The notes beneath the pieces were generated by a model. That model saw only the letters and a list, made by a program, of their open reading frames with translations, ran no database searches and was not told the origin of the DNA. A program made the position numbers and the translations under genes. A DNA stretch of 31,332 bases, from the NCBI GenBank assembly GCA_030627905.1, contig DAOVRZ010000069.1:1-31332 (forward strand), read 5' to 3'. Below are positions 18,101 to 24,619 of the stretch, piece after piece; within the stretch, counting starts at the first letter, position 1, and each line of letters starts with the position of its first letter. Source of the stretch: JAGMES01 sp023128035. Lineage in GTDB: Bacteria; Bacillota; Halanaerobiia; DY22613.

Positions 18101-20316
18101 ATAAATCCATCCTGTACAGTTACATACCATTCGTATTTACCGTCGAGCAAAACTGGACCTGATAAACTTACCGTACGATCATTGACTGTACCCGGATAAG
18201 TTGTCTCATCATTGGTTTCTGTATTTCTAAATATAAAGGTATATGTTAACAAATCTCTATCATAATCTGTACTTTTTTCTGTTTTAAAAGCCAAACTTGC
18301 TGCATTGTTACAGTTCATATATATTTCCGCTCCTGGAGAGAGTACTGTGACTTCTGATGGCATATTGTTGGGAACTTGAATTGGTCCATAATAACTCCAA
18401 TCTGTCATTTGACTATCATCGTAATTAAAGGAACAGATTGCAAACTTATACCACTTATGAGCTTGAAGATTCCTGAACGTTTTAACCAATAACATTCCTT
18501 CCTGAAACACATTGGATGAAACAGTTTCGGAAAAATCACAATTTTCAGCATATATACGATCACCATTCTGGTTAACTTCAAAATACTTAATTTGATATTT
18601 GGCAGCTTTACTACCCACGGAAAAATAACTTACATTCGCAGCACAACCCATATAAGTAGAAGCATTTCCTGTAACGTTGACAGATTTTATGTTCGCACTC
18701 TTTGGCGCCGTATAAATAATTTTGGCAGGTGAAGCATTGGAAATATTTCCGACTTGATCTTTTGCATAAATCCGACAGGTGATCTGTTGATTATATTCAC
18801 CTAAATATGTATAAATTGCATCTTCATGATTGGTTTTTACTAGTACATTATTAATCTTTATATCATAATTTTTAACCCCACTGCCCTGATCTGTAGGTGG
18901 ATTCCAGGAAAATTCTACATTCCTTCCATTAACTTCAGCAGTTGAAATACTCGGTTGACTTGGCCTATTATTATCTATATAAAGGATTAGATCATTAGCA
19001 AAATCACCACTAGTTTTAGTATTAGTGTTATCATAGTTATCACTAGTTTTTATATTCAAATGTAAGTTTTTATTCAAACCCGTAATACCATTGATTATTA
19101 AAGGGAAACTAAAAAAATCATCTTCTACCTGATTTGCATCAAATGTCTGCTCAGTAGATATAATACGACTAAACACCCAAAACAGATCTTTTTCATCACT
19201 GTAAACCTTAAATTTTCCAATATCACTTTTGTATGTCTCTTCACCATAAACAAATCCTTGATCTTCTGGTACCTTAATCTTTATTACAGGTGTTGCCTCT
19301 GCTGTATAAAAAATCTTTGTTGTTTCATTCTGATAATATAATTCTGATTCAAGAAATAGCACTATATCTGGATTGAAAGGGGTGTTTGCATCCCTTTCAA
19401 AATCAATTAAACAAGTAAAAGAAGGGTTAATTGTTAGGTCACTTATGTCATCTTTTGAACTAATTCGGTCTGAATCATAAAATATTTCCCCACCTTTAAT
19501 TGTAACATTACCATCCTGACCAAGATCACCAGGTTTGCCATCAGTTCCATCAGATCCAATACTACCACCATCTCCACCATCTCCACGTCCTCCACCACTT
19601 CCAGGAGATACGTCAAGACTAGCACTGCTTGACAAAATAACATCCTGACCAATCAGATAAATGTTCCCTCCATTTCCTCCTATTCCACCATTATTACCAT
19701 CGCCAGGTCCTGGCCCATCACTCAAAAATCCAGCTGTTACGTCGTCTCCGCCATTACCACCTTTACCTCCAATACCGCCAAGGGAATTAATTAAATTATT
19801 CGCCTGAAAAATTCCCTTTTCAACAATCAAAGTAATATCTCCACCATTACCACCATTGCCACCCGAACCACCCGAACCACCATCAGTTCCACTCTTGGTG
19901 TCTCCTCCATTTCCACCTTCTCCACCTTTGCCACCCCGACATATAATTTGACCATTAATTATAATATTTCCCTTTTCTGCTGTCAGATTAAAACTATGGC
20001 TACCACCAGGAGTACCTTGGGTTCCAGATTGACCCAGAGCTCCATTTGTACCAGGTTCTCCATCAACTCCAAAGATTTTGATAGTTCCATCTATTCTGAC
20101 ATTGCCATTCACGACCCTAATCTCAACATCTCTTTTCACTGTCAAAGTAACCCATGATTGAACAACAAAATCACCATAAATCGTATAAGTATCCTGAGTT
20201 AATTCTGCGTTACTTGAATAAAGCAACTCATTATAAGAAGCACTAAATCCATCTGGACTTAAAATAATAATAATAATAAAAATTAAAATCAATAAAACTG
20301 GTAACTTCTGTTTCAA
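12196..20316 (-). CDS. Giant secreted multidomain surface protein (Gly-rich, FN3/Ig-like, PKD, beta-helix)
   Basis: 2,706 residues from a TTG start, chosen because AGGAGGGGG lies 7 bases upstream and a clear signal peptide (hydrophobic core about 5-20) follows. Residues 84-275 are Gly/Asp/Ser-rich with GGNGGNGGD-type runs, broken by short beta-strand phrases such as GNIIINGQIICRGG. A long series of FN3/Ig-like modules follows, including about ten consecutive units of about 96 residues. A PKD domain lies at about 2400-2483 (YKWEFDDDTES, GEYTVKLTVTDNDGG). The C-terminal 220 residues have the alternating pattern of a right-handed parallel beta-helix (GIGIHITNSNPVISDCLFED). There is no sortase motif or transmembrane anchor. 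It overlaps the RHS start by one base and probably forms an operon with it. Its role is not known; a cell-surface stalk, adhesin or delivery partner of the RHS protein is possible. Confidence 0.8.
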   Translation of the reverse strand: MKQKLPVLLILIFIIIIILSPDGFSASYNELLYSSNAELTQDTYTIYGDFVVQSWVTLTVKRDVEIRVVNGNVRIDGTIKIFGVDGEPGTNGALGQSGTQGTPGGSHSFNLTAEKGNIIINGQIICRGGKGGEGGNGGDTKSGTDGGSGGSGGNGGNGGDITLIVEKGIFQANNLINSLGGIGGKGGNGGDDVTAGFLSDGPGPGDGNNGGIGGNGGNIYLIGQDVILSSSASLDVSPGSGGGRGDGGDGGSIGSDGTDGKPGDLGQDGNVTIKGGEIFYDSDRISSKDDISDLTINPSFTCLIDFERDANTPFNPDIVLFLESELYYQNETTKIFYTAEATPVIKIKVPEDQGFVYGEETYKSDIGKFKVYSDEKDLFWVFSRIISTEQTFDANQVEDDFFSFPLIINGITGLNKNLHLNIKTSDNYDNTNTKTSGDFANDLILYIDNNRPSQPSISTAEVNGRNVEFSWNPPTDQGSGVKNYDIKINNVLVKTNHEDAIYTYLGEYNQQITCRIYAKDQVGNISNASPAKIIYTAPKSANIKSVNVTGNASTYMGCAANVSYFSVGSKAAKYQIKYFEVNQNGDRIYAENCDFSETVSSNVFQEGMLLVKTFRNLQAHKWYKFAICSFNYDDSQMTDWSYYGPIQVPNNMPSEVTVLSPGAEIYMNCNNAASLAFKTEKSTDYDRDLLTYTFIFRNTETNDETTYPGTVNDRTVSLSGPVLLDGKYEWYVTVQDGFIATPVESEKRILYVDKLRPQQPQFGVVKDKTNVRQIVLKDIVVKAFDVEKLKIWSEGYDSSAVQLALENLTDQNGTYTYTFTISDVEGEQAICMKTIDNAGNESEGYSEQKVTYDKTSPQQPSGLTLIGGIKSIELNWNVCSDLSASTGIASSGVDYYKIEYRIYGSSSNWLKGTSTTTSYTINQIGDNERYEVRVTTYDIAGNYSEVTTGEGYSLPTVGSFTYEIDYESNGTGYQHFITFTVDPGDFTKYRVKRTDAQSDLEWIVSSTLTYRENCLPNEIYEYVIETSNSNDESRGSDVYTIEIPNHLPEVPQNTVTGFVNQLQPTLGCNSVIDVDGDGLTYYYYIEEVGTTGVRTPVVEWEAANDSDMLYKPTINLKDGYTYYYKVGVDDGRSMINGILQIVSNETSFAVDITAPQITLSLPVNIEQKVLNNEYVASATVTITASDQNSVMCGGSASGLKELYYYWNEDTTKPHYISSGTVITVPHGISTLYVVAEDYQGNVTEPQSIIFKVDETGPSITNMVLEGISLNGQRYTTSSSELFAKFHLTEEETIVDSAVYCIITVNELANLDSLPAERWVDITLHEGIEKNYEILVPSSLQDGEEYYFVLKSNNSVGIETEVQSNSVKVDSSSPVIQFTDSDGKVLDKYKLSGIDQLTLQVNVQDLGSGVETREFALASVPDAKKVTNWYSDTSNLSNLQLQDGQEYYLMVRATDKLGLEAVRVSAPILIDSTVPVFSSLVGGTPIPGTDQYQVQWDPTYLNIYWKITDESKLVDLKYAIGTTSGGKDISNQILGNENGWLTFTNWTNEKDYIIYNLELTNGSYYVTLQVTNEVGLTQMVTTNPIIIDTTKEPCPLVKDDGFAIGTKEVHFTVSYPVAELITNEYYYRIIDGNGSLIYGEELINNSLNLPSVSITVDETMGITFEDGQVYYVTLGEMDNGQFSPLSYSDGIAIDTTAPEFTIFDDGTYFTAENVYLSWEASDLESGINRYYLKVGTSRGGDELTGDWIDLGNQNSTVVQNLNFIDGELYFATVKTVNRAGLKIEKCGDGFRIDTTPPPTPKVLRESEYTTKLNRLAVSWIWTGMDTGSGIDGYYYDILTVRDATYAQWKSVEIISGDPLSTTLELTDLNLVNGTTYYIAIKAVDKAGLESIGLSKGITADINAPTTPVIDDLRDYQDFTDQLTAQFYSQDDVSGISDYQYAIGTLEDQTLLMGWTQISNPQETVTNLNLVDGEVYFFTALATDNAGHRSTTSRSDGILIDLEKPSIVNLKSEGEYNIDAKELFFSWEGIPSHTPIMKYEYDLTTDDSPTTYNWKSIEQEQILLTAEEEIQTEYFVNDATYYIYIRAIDASGKVSDVESAHITIDSTPPVAPEIIQEGVYQSKNLKLSWKSKDLESGIARYRYGIGTVRGQVDVTDGWVIVENTNEIVEISRNDLNLKHNQRYYLVVQAQNNAGVWSEIGDNEGFLVDLNPPTVPDVAGPGEYVTSNKIINELVFSSDDSEVGIKGYRYEIIPAALKDEITSLTTEEISIIPSGNTYDKSVEIIFDAEELTLVENDQYYVAVQAKNTLGMWSDIGYSAIPFTVDTIAPIVHFVKEEEEIVTNGESISVKWTTDEIGQVYYMVGRSLDSNISDGLDPHDVTITGEQNIDFSETEYGDYYLFLYMTDLAGNESNKVTQKIRVNEPPYIQVGSCDLQYKGRDLVFDTSNFTVGDHDGELVSYKWEFDDDTESVITQDLSVIHAYSKIGEYTVKLTVTDNDGGVSEAQLPVTITNTLDGSLILDEVWSGNVILKGDITVPQGVALTIEAGTVIIAPVGKGFVVNGSLICNAYLSNEIVFTTYTPDGIYAANLWKGIYLSNTSIGSQFCHIVVEYAEQGLGLNQQEILIMNSVFKENGIGIHITNSNPVISDCLFEDSFYYGIKEEGANASYINNNIFSGSGLAPYYHNLETLLTGEEINQFLNGSGNSEGVQ
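13340..16225 (-). repeat. About ten tandem FN3/Ig-like modules in the giant surface protein
   Basis: Units of about 96 residues (about 288 bases) recur, each closing with a phrase like SDGI-x-ID-x-T-x-P and carrying SGI-x-x-Y, a GT-x-x-G strand and G-x-x-YY-[VF]. The copies have diverged more than the three modules in the RHS gene, so they look like an older expansion. Confidence 0.7.
19492..20067 (-). repeat. Glycine-rich region with interspersed beta-strands
   Basis: This encodes residues 84-275 of the giant surface protein. Gly makes up a large share, in GG-x-GG and G-x-x-G-x-x blocks separated by rungs such as ITLIVEKGIFQANN and NIYLIGQDVILSSSAS. The alternation suggests a polyglycine-II or beta-solenoid fold rather than true collagen, because prolines are few. 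Confidence 0.65.
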
Positions 20317-20419
20317 GATAAACCCCCTCCTTCATATAACTCGCTATATTATTTTATATTCACTTTTTTGATTAATTTTTCCTCTATTTTTTATTCATGA
20401 AAGGGATTTTTTTAAAAAT

Positions 20420-20469
20420 GTCGAAGTTTAAACTAATAAACTATAATACTTTTCAAAGGAGGCTTTAAC
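20420..20469 (+). promoter_or_regulatory. Promoter and RBS of the NHL-propeller gene
   Basis: TATAAT at 20442-20447 is a perfect -10 box, and AAAGGAGG at 20455-20462 lies 7 bases before the ATG. The -35 region (TGTCGA or GTCGAA) is weak. The divergent gene at 20316 must be transcribed from the same 153-base spacer; only poor -10-like AT stretches (about 20345-20365) were seen for it. Confidence 0.5.
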
Positions 20470-21387
20470 ATGAACAATAAATTAGTCTTATTGCTGACTT
20501 TATTTTTTATATTGGTATTTATTTCTTTTTACCAATATTCTTATGCCATTGAGTTACAGTTCCTCAGTTCTTTTGGATCCCCTGGTTTAGAATCAGGCCA
20601 ATTGATTGACCCATATCGGATAACTTTAACAAAAGACAACCAACTATTGATTATTGATAAAAAACCTTCTATTCAAATTTTTTCTTTAGAAGGTAGTTTT
20701 GTCTCTATGTGGAATGGAGAATTACCTGAAGAGATTAACTCTAGAGAAAATATGGGATTCGCCTTTGACCAGTTTGGCAATGCTTATATCTCTTTAGAAA
20801 AGAAAAAAAAGATTCTCAGATACTCTTCAGAAGGAGACTTTATAGGCGAATGGAGTGATGAATCCTTCGATTGGCTAGGTGCTTTCCATGTTTCTAATGA
20901 TCAGTTCTACTTGGTAGATAACCAAAAATTAATGATTTTAAACAACTCAGGTGAAATCACAAAAGCTTTTTCCGAAATAAACCTATGGCAACCATTTGAT
21001 TTAATCACTGACACTAATAGAAATATCTATATCACAGATTCCAACCATAGCATGATCAAAGTTGTCAGTCCATCAGGCACTCTTTTGAGAAGTTGGGGTG
21101 GGAAAGGTACTGATATGGATCAGTTTGTTCGTCCCATTGCGCTCTCTTTTGATCAGAAAGATAATCTTTTTGTTTTGGATAGTGATGTAGATACAGATAA
21201 TACAACCCATGCTTATATAAAAGTTTTCAACACTTCTGGCAAATTACTCGCTGCCTTAAAACTGAATCAAATTAATGGGGAAGTTCCATTTTTTTATCCA
21301 ACTGATTTTGTCATTTGTGGAGAGAAGTTGTTTCTGGTCGATAAAGGTGAGTATGCGATTAAAGTTTATCTAATCATATATGATTAG
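20470..21387 (+). CDS. Secreted NHL-repeat beta-propeller protein
   Basis: 305 residues with an N-terminal signal peptide or anchor (hydrophobic residues about 5-25, cleavage plausible after SYA). The rest consists of NHL-type blades: FGSPGLESGQLIDPYRI, then NIYITDSNHSMIKVVSPSG and a strong blade SWGGKGTDMDQFVRPIALSF, followed by NLFVLDSD. NHL propellers are extracellular or periplasmic binding platforms; no catalytic motif is visible. It is one of the few plus-strand genes in the window and diverges from the giant-protein operon, so co-regulation or a shared envelope role is possible. The start is fixed by AAAGGAGG and the ATG. Confidence 0.8.
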   Translation: MNNKLVLLLTLFFILVFISFYQYSYAIELQFLSSFGSPGLESGQLIDPYRITLTKDNQLLIIDKKPSIQIFSLEGSFVSMWNGELPEEINSRENMGFAFDQFGNAYISLEKKKKILRYSSEGDFIGEWSDESFDWLGAFHVSNDQFYLVDNQKLMILNNSGEITKAFSEINLWQPFDLITDTNRNIYITDSNHSMIKVVSPSGTLLRSWGGKGTDMDQFVRPIALSFDQKDNLFVLDSDVDTDNTTHAYIKVFNTSGKLLAALKLNQINGEVPFFYPTDFVICGEKLFLVDKGEYAIKVYLIIYD

Positions 21388-21503
21388 AATGTTTTTACCA
21401 TGGTTTGTTGGTTCTAAAATAATTTTATTTTCTTAAAATACGTATTCACAGTTTATTTAACCTGAATAAGTAAGCAAAAACACATCACTTATGTAAATCG
21501 ACA

Positions 21504-21545
21504 TAATAAAAAGGCTGTTGATCTTCTTTATCGATCAACAGCCTT
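21504..21545 (-). terminator. Strong intrinsic terminator
   Basis: AAGGCTGTTGATC (21511-21523) and GATCAACAGCCTT (21533-21545) pair perfectly over 13 bp with a 9-base loop. On the minus strand the stem is followed by five T, so it terminates leftward transcription from the SIR2 remnant and the defence genes. On the plus strand it has no T-run but may still help to end the NHL gene transcript. Confidence 0.85.
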
Positions 21546-21552
21546 AAGATTG

Positions 21553-21891
21553 CTATAATTTTCTCAAATAATTCTTCTTCACAGCATTAATTATACTCGA
21601 CATGTATAAATGTGCAGGATTTAGTTTCGCATTATTTATAAATCTATTTATTAACTCTTTTCTTTGAACTGGTGTAATAACTTTCATATGTTCTGCATAT
21701 TCTTTGGGTTTCAATCTTTCATATTTATTTTTATATGTAGTTTGTATTTCGTTCATAATCCCGTCAGCAGTAGGAATCCCTGCACTTGCTGATACCCCCG
21801 CACCAATAATCAATGCAGTTTTACGGTTTTTGCCTTTATTTATATTAAACTGTTCTACTAACTCTTTAATCTTGCATTCAGAATACCTTAC
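21553..21891 (-). pseudogene. Truncated SIR2-domain (NAD-binding) defence-type gene
   Basis: The readable frame gives KTALIIGAGVSASAGIPTAD, the classic Gly-rich NAD-binding start of SIR2-like domains, and then KLNPAHLYMSSIINAV, where the family normally continues to the TTNFD motif. The frame instead stops after NYLRKL, so the catalytic part is missing. Upstream, a good GGAGGTG (minus strand, 21897-21903) stands 5 bases from a GTA codon at 21889-21891, exactly where the start should be, so the start codon also appears lost. SIR2 proteins of this type deplete NAD in anti-phage systems such as Thoeris and DSR. This copy should be inactive. A short product from the internal TTG at 21813 is possible but unlikely. 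Confidence 0.75.
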
Positions 21892-21904
21892 TTTTTCACC
21901 TCCA

Positions 21905-22101
21905 AAATAAGCTCACAAATAATTATATTAACCTCATTGTTTAATTTCAGAATTCAACATATAATTTTTGGTCAATCACAAAAATTAATACTCAAAAGCA
22001 TCTTCAATCTGATGATTATAATCCAACCTTCCAGATAAGACTGGCTGCTCTTAAAGTAACACCAGAAATATAAGTAGCACTCTCTGAGTTAAAGTCGAGA
22101 T
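21905..22101. other. Non-coding or decayed spacer
   Basis: No intact gene was seen. On the minus strand two short overlapping frames read like gene debris (ESATYISGVTLRAASL, then SGRLDYNHQIEDAFEY before TAA), joined by a frameshift near 22035. I do not recognise the family. They may be the tail of the gene interrupted by the neighbouring insertion element. Confidence 0.35.
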
Positions 22102-22219
22102 GTGAACTACCCACCACCTACGCTTCGCTTAGAGGTTGGGGCTTCTCGCTTCAACGATCATAGCCTACTTTGTAGTAGGTCATACGCGATCTCCACAAGC
22201 GTAACTTCGGGTTAAAGGT
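22102..22219 (-). mobile_element. IS200/IS605-type (TnpB) 3' end remnant
   Basis: Read on the minus strand, the segment carries a tail typical of tnpB 3' ends (a frame reading YACGDRV then stop at about 22183-22206), a short perfect hairpin (CCTACT at 22164-22169 with AGTAGG at 22174-22179), and the GAAGCCCCAACC...GGTGGTGGGTAGTTCAC end hairpin at about 22102-22145. This is the usual right end and guide-RNA scaffold of IS605-family elements. No transposase or tnpB body is present, so only the end survives. It abuts the stop codon of the DUF4435 gene. Confidence 0.65.
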
Positions 22220-23089
22220 TTATGAAACTTGTCCACACGAATTCATCAAAAATTTTTGTAAAGATAAAAGATCACCTTTAATCCCATTTTTAGTTTTTAA
22301 TATTCTAGCAAGATGAAAAATTGTAGCAGTATTGTCTTGTATATTAATTTCATGATTATGTTTCATTTCGTATTTGAAATTATAAAAGAAATACTTTCCG
22401 CTAATCATTTTATTTAATTTTGTAATATCACCATCACTTTTCCTAATACTCTCTAAGTATGTAATATATTTTGTTTGTATCATTTCGTCATTTATTTTCT
22501 CATCTTTGTTTGCTTTAATTTTACTACTTATATTTTTTAATACAGCATCCTCTTTAGGCGGAATATTCTTTTTTAGCTTTTCGACTGAATAATATAATAA
22601 CGTCATATTACCAGCCATAACAACTTGCAATTTTTTAAATATTTCTTGTATCACTTTTTTAACATCTTCTTCATCAATTTTCGCTGACATACAATTATCT
22701 TTTATTAATTCTAACAAATACTCACTTTCAATCAAATAATTCTCCAGGGTATATCTATTATGTATATATAACATGTTATTAAATTCCTTTATCATTTTAT
22801 CTATATCCGCATCTAACATAAAATCTCTATCAATTATTCCTACAAAGCCTTCAATATTTCTATCAATAATTTTTTCTAGATATTCTTTAACTTTATGATG
22901 GTTTCCAACAGGAATAAAACTGATTTTATCCTCAAGATTATCATAAAAGATAAGAAAAACCCTTACATCAGTATCCCCTTCAACAAACACTACTTTTTTT
23001 CTTCCCGCTTCTTCTATTAAATTTTTAACTTCCTGATCTTCAATAAAATCAAATTTTCCTCCACTTACTTTTTTAAATGTTAGACTCAT
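22220..23089 (-). CDS. ariB: DUF4435/TOPRIM-type effector, PARIS AriB-like
   Basis: 289 residues. The N-terminal half has the DUF4435 landmarks: VVFVEGDTDVRVF with E37, GIIDRDF with D87 and D89, and the ENYLIE motif at 116-121, which together suggest a TOPRIM-like metal site. In PARIS systems such a protein is held by the AriA ATPase and released as a toxic nuclease when a phage anti-restriction protein is sensed. The ATG overlaps the end of the ATPase gene by 4 bases (ATGA), the coupling expected of a PARIS operon. The last residues (NSCGQVS) lie against an IS605-type end, so the natural C-terminus may have been replaced. The family assignment is from motifs and order. Confidence 0.75.
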   Translation of the reverse strand: MSLTFKKVSGGKFDFIEDQEVKNLIEEAGRKKVVFVEGDTDVRVFLIFYDNLEDKISFIPVGNHHKVKEYLEKIIDRNIEGFVGIIDRDFMLDADIDKMIKEFNNMLYIHNRYTLENYLIESEYLLELIKDNCMSAKIDEEDVKKVIQEIFKKLQVVMAGNMTLLYYSVEKLKKNIPPKEDAVLKNISSKIKANKDEKINDEMIQTKYITYLESIRKSDGDITKLNKMISGKYFFYNFKYEMKHNHEINIQDNTATIFHLARILKTKNGIKGDLLSLQKFLMNSCGQVS

Positions 23090-24204
23090 CTTATCAACTC
23101 CGTTAATCTAATAATCGCTTTGTCATCAAAAAATTTCCAAATATACCTTGAATGAGTAGAAAGAATTATTTGACAATTGAATTTTTGTTGAATATTTTTT
23201 ATAAGTCTCATTAACTTCTCTTGAAACTCTGGATGTAAACCTTGATCTGCTTCGTCAACTAAGAAAACTGTATTCTTAGAAGCTTTTAAATATAATTGAA
23301 TAGCAATTATAAGCAGATTTTCTTCACCAGAGCTTAAAAGCTCTAATCCATGTTCATTTCCATCTTTTGTTTGAATAACAGCCTTAAATTCTGGGCGATC
23401 TATCCCAATTAACTTTTTATCAGTTAACACTTGTGAATTAATCCATTTTTTAAGGTCTTCAAATTTTTCAGGGTATGCATAATCATAATACATAAGTATT
23501 GAATTCAAATCATCATTTGAAGGTTGATATCTATGTACTACATCATATTTTATTTCATATTTAGGAATTGTTTTATGTCTTATATCTAATATAGTTCTTT
23601 CATTTGTAGCGAAATAATATATTAATGGTAAACTATCTAAGTCCAATTTTGATACTTTTTTATTAAGGCTTTCTTGAATTTTGTCAAATAATTCAGTATA
23701 ACTTTCTTCATTTATTCTAACAATTTTTCTCTTAATTAAACGTTCAACTAAATGAGATAATTGTTCTCGGTTATATTCTAATGCATGTATAGTAAGATCC
23801 TCATCATCACTTTCATTCTCATATTTTATGAAATCCTCAAATTCCTTATAAATATCCTTAATTTCATTTTCTATAATAAACATTTGTTCATAGTTTGAAT
23901 CTTTTTGAATATAATCTTGATTACCGACAACAATAGAAATGATTTTTCCATTGAATAAAATATCTAACTGCGCAAATTCTGTTAAAGTTAAAATATTAGG
24001 TCTTTTTCTATTCACACCTATTTTTCCGAAATTAGGGACTATTAAACTCATTAAATCTACTATTAGTTCCATAATCGTAGTTTTTCCTGTACCATTTACC
24101 CCAGTTAAACAAAGTATGTCTTGCGAAATCCCATTCTCAGTAAAATCAATCAGGTTTTGTTTGAATACTCCACTATTTACAATATACAATCTAAGCAGCC
24201 TCAT
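23086..24204 (-). CDS. ariA: ABC-type AAA ATPase, PARIS AriA-like sensor
   Basis: 372 residues, cytoplasmic. Walker A is GVNGTGKTT (35-43), the ABC signature is LSSGEE (290-295), Walker B is VFLVDEAD (313-320) followed by GLHPE, and the switch His lies in STHSR (about 349-353). This is the AAA_15/OLD-like layout with a variable middle (about 95-270). Paired with a DUF4435 gene that overlaps it by 4 bases, it fits the AriA subunit, which assembles into the scaffold that holds AriB. The ATG is preceded by GAGGAGAGGTG. The length is somewhat short for the family, and the middle section is rich in charged residues. An OLD-type or RloC-type ATPase is the alternative if the partner assignment is wrong. 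Confidence 0.78.
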   Translation of the reverse strand: MRLLRLYIVNSGVFKQNLIDFTENGISQDILCLTGVNGTGKTTIMELIVDLMSLIVPNFGKIGVNRKRPNILTLTEFAQLDILFNGKIISIVVGNQDYIQKDSNYEQMFIIENEIKDIYKEFEDFIKYENESDDEDLTIHALEYNREQLSHLVERLIKRKIVRINEESYTELFDKIQESLNKKVSKLDLDSLPLIYYFATNERTILDIRHKTIPKYEIKYDVVHRYQPSNDDLNSILMYYDYAYPEKFEDLKKWINSQVLTDKKLIGIDRPEFKAVIQTKDGNEHGLELLSSGEENLLIIAIQLYLKASKNTVFLVDEADQGLHPEFQEKLMRLIKNIQQKFNCQIILSTHSRYIWKFFDDKAIIRLTELIR

Positions 24205-24286
24205 AGAAAATTACACCTCTCCTCGTTGTAAAACTTACCTTATATAAAATAACAACAGCACTATTGACTTTTGTACATATTTTACT

Positions 24287-24317
24287 ATTATACTCACTTT
24301 ACTTAATTTGTATTCAA
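24287..24317 (-). promoter_or_regulatory. ariA: Candidate promoter for the PARIS-like pair
   Basis: On the minus strand, TTGAAT (plus 24312-24317) lies 19 bases from a perfect TATAAT (plus 24287-24292), leaving a leader of about 75 bases before ariA. On the plus strand TTGACT and TATTAT with a 16-base spacer overlap the same place, so the site could fire both ways. Confidence 0.35.
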
Positions 24318-24619
24318 CAATTATCCTTAAATACCTTCTACTATTAAAAATAAACCAACGATTTTTTTATCTTTTTTTCGTATATAATTTCTTGATTGTT
24401 AACTATCTCTTTAAGAATTTGTATATATAGTGTAGTGTAATTCAAATATGTCATATTTTTATATTTACGAGGTAACTTACGACATTTTTCGTTGAAATTT
24501 AAAAAGTTTTCACACACTCTAACATTTTCGGCATCAACCACCGTTTTGAAACATTTTTCAGTAAAAAAATTGTGTTAAATGATGTTGCCATCTTAAATGC
24601 TCTCCACAAAGAACTATGA
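24318..24619. other. Intergenic spacer between hxsB and the defence pair
   Basis: No convincing gene was found. A minus-strand frame at 24344-24541 (from GTG, beginning VVDAENVRVCENFLNF) has no ribosome binding site and no recognisable domain. It may be debris of a lost gene. No clear terminator for the hxs operon was seen here. Confidence 0.4.

Noticed and set aside
19443..19652. Val/Glu/Met-rich 69-codon minus-strand frame
   Set aside because: It is a shifted reading of the Gly-rich repeats of the giant surface protein and a compositional artefact.
24274..24291. Plus-strand promoter TTGACT / TATTAT
   Set aside because: No plus-strand gene lies downstream before about 31 kb, and the boxes overlap a better-placed minus-strand promoter for ariA. 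It was noted only as a possible bidirectional site.
24344..24541. 65-codon minus-strand frame beginning VVDAENVRVCENF
   Set aside because: It has no ribosome binding site, starts with GTG in a poor context, shows no recognisable motif, and lies in very AT-rich spacer. It was kept only as a remark on the intergenic region.
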